A stretch of DNA of 64,000 nucleotides from Pectinophora gossypiella (Eukaryota; Arthropoda; Insecta; Lepidoptera; Gelechiidae), in NCBI RefSeq assembly GCF_024362695.1, contig NC_065408.1, forward strand, positions 9,114,001 through 9,178,000, in the 5' to 3' direction. The notes beneath the pieces are model-generated. The model saw nothing but the letters and a program-made list of their open reading frames with translations, ran no database searches and had not been told where the DNA came from. The position numbers were made by a program, and so were the translations under genes. Below are positions 46,801 to 58,800 of the stretch, piece after piece. Every line of letters begins with the position of its first letter. Within the stretch, counting starts at the first letter, position 1.

Positions 46801-49800
46801 GTCTGTCATGGAGTCCCGGACTTTTGGAAGGCGTGCGTGGGGCCGAAGCCAACACGTGGAGTCCCCTTAAGACAATTTACTCTAAATGTGTTGTGACATC
46901 AACCGGCGATTATCCCTGTATGCATTATGGGAGTGCACCCAAAGACAATCCCTGCTTCGTGTAGGACTATTGCAGATTATGGGAACAAAAGGAACGGGGC
47001 TATTGGGTTGGGGGTTAGTGAACCGGGATACTGGGGCTATGGGGGACTATGGCGCCTGCTCGACCAATTTTAATAACAGAGACACATTGGGCAGGCGGTG
47101 ACTCGTCACTAACTGGTTGGGTCACCTATCTAGCCGACGCGACTGGACGGCAAGGCAACAACATGGTTGTGAGCATCTCAGGATGTCAAGAGGTGTACAC
47201 CGCTTTCTGCGAGGCGGTTTACCCGCCTTACCAACTCGCGACTTATGCATCCTGCGAGCGTATAGCTCTAACGCCCCACTCTGGCTGGCCAATGAAGGCA
47301 AGCCAGAGGTGAGAGTCCTGCGGCCCCCGCTAAGGTCCACTCCGGCCAGCCAGTACTGTCACCATCTTTGTTGCTCTTCTTTGGACTCTCTCGAGTAAAG
47401 AGAGATCTCTCTCTAGTAGAGTCCTTCCGATAGTAAAGTCTCCATATTTGAAACCCATGTTCTAACAGCGGTCTGACGTAAGTAAGTTTTGTAAAGCCTA
47501 AGAAACAATTCCGTATCTATATGATAAAAAGCTTTTCTAATTATGTATAAGAGGGAGTTATCCTTATTAGTGATTCCAATAATGTGTTCGTCCCACTTTA
47601 GATTATGTGTTATCGTTATTATCTGAACATTTTTTACTATGACACCAGAGGTGTATGACCATTAATTTGGCTTTAATTGGATTTTAAAAATCTCGATTTT
47701 TCATACATTTTGTAAAAAATAATATTATGTCCGTTGGGAAAAAGAGGTATACAAGCGTATTACAAAGGACCGTTAGAACATTTATTAGTATGGCGCCAAA
47801 CTTCTATGACCATTATTGGACTTTCAGTTTTGGTTAATATGTTAAAATACCGGCCATCGAAAAAAATATGTCGAATCTGTCTAATAGTTGCTTCTCAATA
47901 TTTTTTAATAACACCAAACATCTATGACCATTATTTTGACTTTTATTGGAATTTACGTTTTAGTTCGAATGTGAAAAATGCTGACCAGCAAAAATATCAT
48001 GTTGAGAGTATCGAGTAGATGCCTCTTATATTTTTTTCTATAGCGCCAAACTTGTATGACCATTAGTTTGGCTTTTAGTGTATTTTAAAAATCTTGATTT
48101 CTTATTTATTTTGTATGAAAATAAAGTGCTTTGGGTAAAAAATGCGGTACGGCGGATTACAAAGGACCTTTAGAACATTTAATAATCCGGCGCAAAACAT
48201 TTTTGACCGTTATGTTGACTTTTTATTCGTCTCTCTTTCCGTTTTGGTTCAAATGGGAAAATGTCAGCCAGCGAAACAAATAAGTCAAATCTTTTGGTAA
48301 ACGACTTGAAACGTATTTTTACGATACTACCAAATGTCGACTTTGGCTTTTATTTGACTTTAAAAAAACTTGTTTTATACATTTTAACAATGACAACAAG
48401 CAGAGCTTTCCCAATGACTAGTTATTAGTCAGATAAATACTTTGTGTTTTTGTTTTGTGTGTTGTTAGGTGAACTTCTATATTAATACTATCTGATTTTA
48501 GATATGACGTTGACTGTAGTTTTTGCATTCGACTCAACGTTACGGCCTAAGTTTAGGTTGAATTATGGTATTGATTCACCTTGACCGTAAATGGTTACCA
48601 CCCTCCAAAGATAAGCTTGCCATCTAGTGACGAAACTCGTATTTTGGCATGACGCCTGAAGTATCTGTTAGGGAAAACAGGAGTCGGGTAGTTGTACTTA
48701 TAATAAACTTTTTCTATTCTATTCTACTTTGCAAGTATGCCTATCACAATGTCCTGGTGCTACTCGGCCGATAACATAGTACTTACCTCTATCACCCCGC
48801 TGTTTATTCCTTGTATACACTTTTCTTTAAAAAAGTAGCTTCTTAAGCGTGTATCACCATCAGGTAAGGTAGTGGTCAAACGTAAACCTATTTTTCAAAA
48901 GACGACCACCATATTACGCCTTTAGCAAGATAGTTCCATTATCACTAGATAAAACTTTTTTTTGATTTTTGAAAAATCGAATTAAGTTCAAAATATTGGT
49001 CATAGTCGTTTAATGCCATAGTAATAAACATTCTGACGATCCTTTAAATAACGCGCCTGTTGTATTTTATTTTTATACAAAATGAATCAAAAATCAAGTT
49101 TTTTTTAAATCCCACAAAAGCCAAACTAATTAATGGTCATACACGTTTTTGTCATAGTTAATAATGTCTCGATAGCTTTGACATGTGTTTTTTGCTGACC
49201 GGCACTTTTCACATAGAAACTATAACGTAAAGTCCAACAAAAGTCAAAATAATGGTCATAGACGTTTGGTGCCCTAATAATAAATGGTCAAATGGATAAG
49301 TTCTAACGGGATATACAAATATTGTTTCATGGCCGGCACTTCACATTTTCACCAAAAATGTATGAAAATTCAGTTTTTTTTTAATTCGAATAAAACCGAA
49401 AATATTGACCCTACAGCTTTGGTGCCATAGTAATAAATGCTCAGACAGATAAGTTCTAAGAATAATACCATTATTGTTACTTGGCCGGCACTTTACATTT
49501 TCACCAAAAATGTATGAAAAATACAGTTTTTTAAAATCGAATAAAACCGAAGATATTGACCCTACAGCTTTGGTGCCATAGTAATAAATGCTCATACGGA
49601 TAAGATCTAACGGAATATAGCAAAATTATTTTTTGGCCGGCACTTTGACTTCTGGGCCGAAATCCGATGATCTCCTTTAGATAAGTTTTTTAAGAGTTCA
49701 TACGACACTACGACAGAAAATAAATTGGGCATAAGTAGGCATACATTATATTTAAATGGTCTTTGTTGGAAATCCTTACTTTTAATACAAATATATGCGA

Positions 49801-52800
49801 TAAAAAATATTTTCCCTTGAAATGGGAATTTTTCGGGTTTTTTCCCTCAGAATTGGGAAAATTCCCAAAACGCGGGAATTTTCCGGGTAAGAACCCAACA
49901 CTATCAAACATGCTTGTCTCATAAAAAATTGCTGCCTCCCAGGACATTACGTAGCTCAAGTCAAACAAGAGGATTATGTTAAATAATCCGTCGCTAATTA
50001 AGCATTCGTTTTGTAAGTTAATCCGATTTTCCCTCTCGTTTGACTCTTCACGACCTATTGTTGGCTATTGAAAGATGGTTCAAAACTTCAGCGCGGAGCA
50101 TCCACGCCTCCACACCACTTTCATAATCTCAGACAATGCCTGCTATATTTACTATGATAATCAGTTAACGAGTAACCAGACTGTTCTCCTTTAGAAGAGA
50201 AAGCGGGTTCTTCTTGCATGAAAGTATTCCAAGAAGATACTTTCGGTACTGCAAATGTCACAATGGATAACGGATCTCGGACCACGATTTCGATACTTTT
50301 GATTTCACATGTCGCTTTGGACAGACAGTTCCTCTTATAATTCTATGTAAATCCTTCTGGTTGAGCCATTGATCTTTTCAAATGCATTAACGGTAAATCG
50401 GATAATAATATCTATTCCGGATTGTCATTTTCTTACGCTTTAATGGACTGAGTAATATTGATACTCGGGCTGATAATGCCAACCATTTGTTATTTATGTA
50501 ACTGGGCATTCGGGCTTCATTAAAATACCCGTGGACAATCGCTATTGTGATCAGCGCATCTGTCATTCGCAATGGAATTCAAAAAGTGGTTCTTAAGAAA
50601 CAAATTCCATTGGAAGTTAGACTGACAACAGCGAGACGTGCTTTTGAGCGTCCAATTATCATATTTTATACGCGATTGCATGAGGACGCAACATTACTCA
50701 TTGTTCACGCTGGTCACAAACACTGACATGATGCTTATGGTCGTCCTTGAACTCAATTGGTTGTATTTATGAAGCTAACGGGAATCGTGTCAATGCAAAT
50801 CGCTATGGAAGCCGTTTGACTACTGACTGACAATGAGAAGCTCGCTGTCGTACGATCTCATATTTTATTATAATCAACCTTCTATAAATAAATAATGCTA
50901 TGGACACGTACGGCGGCGATCTATCTGACACAGGCGGGACGCGCTTTATCTTTGATTTGTGTTATTTTAATTGAGTAGTAAGTAGTAGCTTGGACTTTGG
51001 ATTAGCATTGAAAAAATATACTTTCCGGAATCTTTTTATGGTGATTATTAATTGCAGGTTGTAGTTTCTTCCCTGATCGATTCGATCATCGTACTGCATT
51101 CTTGAGTATGATTAGCTTGTAATAACGCTAGTGCTCGAAGAGTGGGATGTAGTAGAAAAAGTGGCCATGAGTTGGGGTACTCTAGCCGGATTCTTCTTCT
51201 ATACACGATGCGATGACATCATTTGCTGACGTATGCAATTCGCTGTTATTTTACGTTCAGCTTCATCGATATATTCAAATTATTTTTTTTCTATACCATC
51301 CAAAAATAAATTATGTTAATAATAGCACTCCAAAGGTACAAAAAATATGTCTAATTGAAAAGATCGTGTTGTGCTTTACTTACATAGGTACGTAAGTAAT
51401 ATTTAAATACTCTTGATGAATCTCGATTGCTTTAGTTACCGGATTACATACAAAGATGTTACCTTGACGGGCCTTTGTAAAATAGTACACAATAAAGAAC
51501 GCTTCCTGGCTATCATGTTAACTGAAAAGCAAATATATGGACGTCCACTGTTACGTGTGTCAATTGAGATTAAGGCCATTGTGCTTATACATCGTGATGC
51601 ACTTTAGTGACTACATAATTCAGTCATATCCTGCTATTCTATTTATATCAATCTCATTAATATTAACGGGAATCGTTACTATCCATTCCAAAAATGACAA
51701 AAATCATGTAATGAGGTTAATGTCAAGGTCCGTTTTTCGAGCGTCCATATTCTTTATGGAAAAGGACATAAAAGTCGTAAAAACCGACCTAGTGATGCCT
51801 AAAACGGTGTCTCTAACGTTACTTGCTAAGTTATTATGATAAGAAAATGTTTGTCCTTGTTCAGTCAGGGGAACCGGTTCGCTTATAGCTTTCACGTGAT
51901 TCTTGCATTCGGTATAAGTATCGTATTAATAAAGACCGATACGTGTTAATGTGCTGACGTTGCAAAACTCCTCATGCTGGTTAACCCAGAGGCAACTTGA
52001 AATGATATTGGTTTCGTGAGGTATTCGTGTCGGGGAATATTTCCAAAATGTGTCACGCGACCGTGTCACGCGGAATGTCCTCCGACAGTCCGGAGCCGAG
52101 CATCGTTCAGTGGTGCGAAAAATTGTTGTTTACCAACCATTTCGTAATCGGAAACTTGTTCGGATTCGATGTCGTCACTGAACTTTAAATGTGTGCAGAG
52201 ATAAAAATAAATATCCCAAATCGGAATCCCCGAAATGCGACTGTTTACCTTTTATGATCGAGTAGCACTATGTTGCTAAGGCTGAGACATTGATCCTATT
52301 ATACCCATTTTGCTTATTATTTTTACCGACTTCAAAAAAGGAGGAGGTTCTCAATTCGACCGTATATTTTTTTTTTTTTTTTTTTTTTTTTTAATTATCT
52401 TAAGAGTCACTTAACTACTATACTTAATTAGTGTTATACATTATCATTAATTTTTATAATGGACTTCGCTTATTAATTTGCGCCAACGCAAGCTTTAGAA
52501 CTTGTATCAATGACTACATGCGAACGTCTTTCTGCTTCGGCCATTATTTCTTTGTATGATAATTTGTATGGAGTTTTTATAGTGCGTATCAGACATAGGG
52601 CAATAAATTACATCACCCGTAACTTTTGTTGCGGAGTTCCGTTTAGGCACGGGAATTCCGCTCGCGGCAGCGGCGGCGACCCTGCGCATTGCGCATGCGT
52701 CCAGGATCTCAATAAACTCGTGCGTATATACATTCCAATTTCAATTCTATCTACCTCATTGAACATTTGACATTTTGGTCTTGCCGTAGGAATTTTATAT

Positions 52801-55800
52801 CAACAACTAGCTTTGCAGAACTATAAAATTTGCTTACATATTATGATGAAAATTACAGCAACACTTAAAATATAATTGAATTGCGCTATTTTATAGATAC
52901 TAGCCAAGTATGTTCACTTTATTAACGTATTACGTTACCTTTATGACATAAAGACTGCTGTCAGGGTGGGCACAGCAATCAAACACGATGTCCAGATGCG
53001 TACTGATCTATATTATATTATTCAATTGGACGGTACATGCACAATCAATATTTACGAACTACCTCACATCTCCCTCCGTAATAATTAACAAACATATTTG
53101 GCATTTAACCCAAACAATATTTATATAATTATAGATATATACTATTTTTCCTAATAGTAATCATGACGTACAATATCATTAAAGATTATACATAATATAT
53201 ACAAAGACATGCAATATTGATTGTAGTACCTACACTATCCTTCATAAAATAACCAATAAGTATTTAACTCGATAAATTCTTACGGTGTCATAATTAGGTA
53301 GGTACAATGATTGTGTTTTTTTTTTACAAATGTATACAAAGGTATTTAGTTATTATGATTCAAATATATTACAGAATTATGTTATACAATTATTCTAGTT
53401 AGAAGTTTATTATACTAACTCATCTATAAATTTATTTTCTGTATACAATGATTATTATATTTCGATCATTGTCTTCTTTATATATTCATTCTTCTTATGT
53501 AAGTAAATAATAATTCTCTATTATTGATCAGGCTTCTTACTCGTAGCCCCATCTATTCGGAGGCCTCACTGTCCTGCCAGAAGAAGTTACATAATTATTA
53601 TTCAATCTATTAATATTACATTCCATTTGTTGATTACGATCGTTTGTTTTTGGCGTTATGTCATCGTAATAAAAATTGTAGTCAGGCAAGTCCTGTCTGT
53701 GTTGTGAATCCTTTATGATGTGTTTCCTGTTCCTGACTACATAATTCCCAGTTATCAATTTAATTTTGTACGATCTATTCGATATTTTTTTTATGATTGT
53801 TCCTGATTCCCACGTCTTTTTAAAAATATCCAAAATTCTAATTTTTTCCCCAACGTTTAATTTTTCTAAGTCTTTTGAGTTTCGATCATAATAACTTTTA
53901 TATTTATTTTGTCTATGCATTAATTTTTGTTGTATATTATTATGTGTTTTTGGTTTTAATAAATTGTTTGTAACTGGGATTATACTTTTTAGTTTTCGAC
54001 TTTGTAAAATTTCCGCTGGTGACGGCATGTCATTTTGAAGAGGTGTATTTAAATATTCGAGTAAACCGAGTTGATAATCGGTATTGTTCTCGCGACATTT
54101 GATAATTATTCTTTTAACCGTTTGTACAGTCCTTTCTATCTGTCCATTGGATTGAGGGTACCGTGGCGAAGAAGTTTTATGAATAAAGTTCCAGTCTTCT
54201 GCGAACTGTTTAAATATGTTTGAACTAAACTGCGGTCCGCAGTCTGACATAACAATATCCGGTATGCCCTGACGTGAAAAAATATTTTTTAAGCATGTTA
54301 TAATGCTTGCCGATTTTGTTGTTCTTAGCTGAGATATCTCTATAAATTTGCTGTAATAATCCACAAGTAATAAAAAGTCAACTCCCTTGATTTCAAATAA
54401 GTCAACTCCTACTTTTTCCCACGGCCTACCGGGTACTTCATGGGGTATTAATGTCTCTTTTTGATTTCCTTTTCTGTATGATAAGCAAATATTGCAGTTT
54501 GATATTACGTTTTCCAAGTCGTTATTTATGCCAGGCCAAAAAATACTATCTCTTGCTCTGAGTTTACATTTCTCAATTCCCATATGGCCAATGTGAAGCT
54601 TATATAACATTTCTTTTCTCATACTTTTAGGTATTAGTAATCGATCACCCTTCCAAATTAACCCATACATTATTGTTAACTCTTGTCTGTAATTCCAATA
54701 GGGCTTCACAATATCATTAACACTGCTTTTTTCTGTCGGCCAACCTTTCATTATATGTTTTTTAACTTCCTGTAACTCTGTATCGGTTTCCGTGTATTTT
54801 TGTAGTTTAATGAATTGCATATCAGATAAATGCTGCGATGCCGTATTAACTGTTAGTCGTGTGATCGCGCATACTTCGTCCTGCAATGAGTCAGCGCTCC
54901 AATGCTCGGCGCTTATCGAATCCGGTTCATACGCACGAGACAATGCGTCCGCTATGTACAGATGTTTTCCCGGCTTGTACACTAATTTAAAGGTATAACG
55001 TTGTAATCTGAGCAACATTCTCTGTAGGCGCGCTGGGGAATCTACAATTGGTTTTTTAATTATTGATATCAATGGCTTATGATCTGTTTCTATAGTAATA
55101 TCCGTTCTTCCGTAAATATATGCATAGAATCTCTCGCAGGCAAACACGCAGGCATATAATTCTTTTTCAATTTGCGCATATCTTTGTTCCGTTTTACTAA
55201 GTGATCTCGATGCATAACACACAGGCAGTCCATTTTGCATTAAGCAAGCACCCAAGCCGCTTTTGCTCGCGTCCACAGAGATGATGATAGGCTTGTTCAA
55301 ATCATAATATTGCAGTACTGGACGCTGTGTGAGGCATTTTTTTATTTCGTTAAAGAATTTGTCATGTGTTTCATTCCACTGCCACTCATTTTCTTTTCTC
55401 AATAATTCCCGCATAGGTAAAGTTTTATCTGATAAATTTGGAATAAATGTGCCGACATAGGTAATTAATCCTAATAAACGTTCCACATCCTTTTTGTTCT
55501 TAGGAACCGGCATATTAGTTATTGCTGATATATGAGTATCATCGGGACACAAACCATTTTTAGTAATTTTGTGGCCTAAGTATTTTATTTCATCTAAACC
55601 GAATTTGCATTTAGTTTTATTTAGTCTTAAATTTATTTTTCTACATCTTTCTAATACAGCCTTTAACCGTTTATCGTGCTCTTCCTTGTTATTCGCGTAA
55701 ATCAATAAATCATCAATGTACATACATACTCCCTCCAAGTCATCAAAATTTTCGCACATTTTTTTATGAAAGACTTCCGACGCTGAACAAATACCGAATG

Positions 55801-58800
55801 GCATCCTTAAAAATTTATATCGGCCGAATGGTGTGTTGAAGGTACAATAATCACTTGATTCATCGAGTGCCACATTCCAAAACCCCGAGGATACATCCAA
55901 GGTGCTGAAATATTTAGCACCCGATAGTTTAGACACAATCTCATCAAGAGTTGGTAATCTAAAGTGTTCCCTTTTTATAACACAGTTAAGCTCTTTTGGG
56001 TCTAAACAAATACGTAAATCTCCGTTGGCCTTTTTAACTACCGTAATACTACTTACCCAATCTGACGGTCCCTCAACTTTTTGTATAATTTTTTCTGATT
56101 CCATCATATCTAATTTATTTTTTACGTCCTCCCTAATTGCAAACGGTAATTTTCTCGGGGCATGAACTACGGGAACAGAATCATCTTTTAATCTAATTGT
56201 ATACTTTCCGGGTAAGCAACCAATACCTTGAAACACATCATCATAATCGTTAATGAAGCAAGGCAAATTCTTCCCTCTTGATTCTGTTACTGACATCACT
56301 CGCCTGACCACATCCAATTCAATACAAGAATATCTGCCCAGGATAGGAACGGATTGTACATCTGCGATTTTAAATTCAAGTGTGTATAATTGCTCTTTGT
56401 AATAAACACGTAAGTTTATTTTTCCTACAACTCCTATAGACTCGCCAGAATACCCATTTAACTTTGTTTTTGTTTTTAGTAAATCATGTTCCGACACTCC
56501 TATTTTGGGCAAATAATTCAAAGGAAGGACATTTACATCAGCACCCGTATCGATTTTAAATTTTATTACGCAGTCCTTGATTTTTAAATCAATGTTCCAC
56601 TCGTTATTATTGTTAATCGAATATATTACCTGGTCCTCTGACTCTTCTATGTAATACACATCGCACACCCGCGCATAATGATTTAATTTCTTGCATCGCA
56701 TACACGTTTTACCATAAGCCGGACACTCATACTTTTTATGAACACTTCCACACCGACCACACTGAGCTATACCGTTCGAACTGTAGCGCGATGTTAGTGT
56801 ACTTTGACCGGCACCGGCGGCGATAGCCTGCGCGCCCGACGGTGGCGGCTTCGCGCGGGGCGGCTCGTTGTACTCGCGGCGAGCGCCGCCAGCTGCGCTG
56901 CGCCCGCGTCCTCTCCATGTACCGTGTTTTTTCTGTGACGTGGAATAATTATTTCGCCTAATTACCCACAATTTGTCACTGCCTACGTCCGTTGGATTGT
57001 GTTCCTGTATATCGTATACCGCCTTATTTTCCTCTTTAATATTTTGGGAGTACGCTCTTGACACTACTGCCGCTTGACATATTTCCATGGCCTTTTTTAA
57101 AGTTAAATCCTCTTCTCTTAATAATCTTTCGCAAATTGCTTTACTTGTCACTCCGCATACCAACCGATCTTTTATTAATTCTTCTTTTAAATTTCCAAAT
57201 TCACAAGTTTCAGCCAGTTTTCTTAACTCAAACACGTACTGTTCAATATTTTCGTTACCTTTCTGGTCACGCTTAAAAAAGCGATGTCTTTCCACCGTGA
57301 CATTCTTCTTTTTAATAAATCTCTCATCCAATTTAATAAGTACCTGTTCGACTGTTGTACACTTGCTGTCTGACTGATCCACAATTTCTCTGCACTGCTC
57401 CCCTATTATATGTAACAATATATTTAATTGTATAGCGGCCGATTTTTTATTTAATTCACATGCATTCATACGCGCGCTTCCATTTTGTCCAATCCTCACT
57501 GATGTTACCCACCGCAAAATCCAACTGATTCTCATCATACCGAAACGGTGACGGAGGTGTTAAAACACTATCCATTTTTATGCGTTTAATTTCACTGTAT
57601 TACAACGTAAAATCATAACACGTTTTAACTACCGACTGCGCCATGTCAGGGTGGGCACAGCAATCAAACACGATGTCCAGATGCGTACTGATCTATATTA
57701 TATTATTCAATTGGACGGTACATGCACAATCAATATTTACGAACTACCTCACAACTGCAATCTGGGCCGATGTGATTAATAATCCCATAAATCAAGGAGG
57801 TATTTTAATTTCCATAATATGTCCATACAAAAGACTTCAAGGAGCTTCACCCAAATAACGTAATATTAAAATCATACAATTTGAATTGTTACAAACACAA
57901 ATGTCGTGGTATTGTCATATTTTTCATTCAGCATAAAGATATGAACATGAAATAAGTTAATGTAAGTTGCTAAGACGCCGAGTTAGTTTGCGAAATATGT
58001 GTAAAAACATATAATACAAGGACAGAAGTTAATATGAAGTATTGTGGTATGTGCCGGCGCGGCATCTGACCTAGCCGCGTAGTAATTGCTTATGACATGT
58101 GGCCCAATGACGCGTTGAGCAATTTTCTGTGACGTAACAGCGACGTAGTGGTCGACGTGAACCGCACGACCTCATAACGTTGGGAACCAGGAACGGTCTC
58201 TATGCCTTATGTGAACTCTTGCAACACATCACGCCTCTTAGTTTTCCAAAATTTACGAAATCAAATTCTCGGCGATTGCGATCAAATTACATCACTATTA
58301 ACATTGACATAACGTTAGAACCAAGTTCATTGATATCAAAAATGTTGACAACACTCTTCTCCTGAAGATACTTTGCATATTATTTAAAATTATGTTATGT
58401 TAGTAGTTGTGCAAACGCGACCGTGAAATTGGTAGCACTCAATAATTATCATTAGTTTAGGTATTTATGTTTCCGATATTCAATAATTAATACAAAATTA
58501 ATATCTTGTCATAGCGGAAATTTCTGCCTTTTATATACATTATTCAAATAAAGTTAATATAAAGGAATTCTTGGTATTTTTTTTATTAAGATTCCAACTA
58601 AAGTAGTCACTTTTAGAGGTCAATCTACTGGTATGTTCATCAGAAGGCAATTAATGAATTTCAGTAAATCCCGCATAATATCATATAACCAACTCATTGT
58701 GATCCGTGCTTCAGAAGGCACGTTAAGCCTTGGTCCCGGTGACTACTGACTGAAGGAAGTGAATAATCGTTATATGAGCCATGTCAAGGCCCTTGGGCGG

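Larger units (their letters stand above)
46632..49903. mobile_element. hAT-type DNA transposon, non-autonomous, foldback-like
   Basis: Ends TAGTGATGGG (46632) and, inverted, TAGTGTTGGG (49903), flanked by perfect 8-bp duplications TCAAACAT (46624-46631 and 49904-49911). An 8-bp duplication and TAGTG ends fit the hAT superfamily. About 110 bp at each end are inverted copies rich in gggaaa/tttccc words (46632-46748 against 49803-49903). Inward, each arm is a tandem array of about 120-150-bp modules (47640-48370 direct, 48890-49640 inverted) around a spacer of about 500 bp. No transposase is present, so it depends on one in trans. A CR1-like piece is nested in the left arm. Confidence 0.85.
52959..57753 (-). 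mobile_element. mag-like Ty3/gypsy LTR retrotransposon, structurally complete
   Basis: 4795 bp, minus-strand orientation. 110-bp LTRs (52959-53068 and 57644-57753) with TG..CA ends appear identical base for base, and 5-bp duplications ACTGC flank them (52954-52958, 57754-57758). The primer site TGGCGCAGTCGG sits next to the 5' LTR and a purine tract next to the 3' LTR. One long gag-pol frame has nucleocapsid, protease, reverse transcriptase, RNase H and integrase in gypsy order. There is no envelope-like ORF. Very short LTRs, size near 4.8 kb, a serine-tRNA primer and fused gag-pol match Bombyx mag. It lies in the large intron of the membrane-protein gene, in the same sense. Confidence 0.92.

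Noticed and set aside
46776..47398. ORFs of 60-93 codons in the hAT left arm
   Set aside because: They lie in the antisense of a CR1-like 3' UTR and have no protein features of their own.
54792..57377. Plus-strand ORFs across the LTR element
   Set aside because: Antisense shadows of the gag-pol frame.
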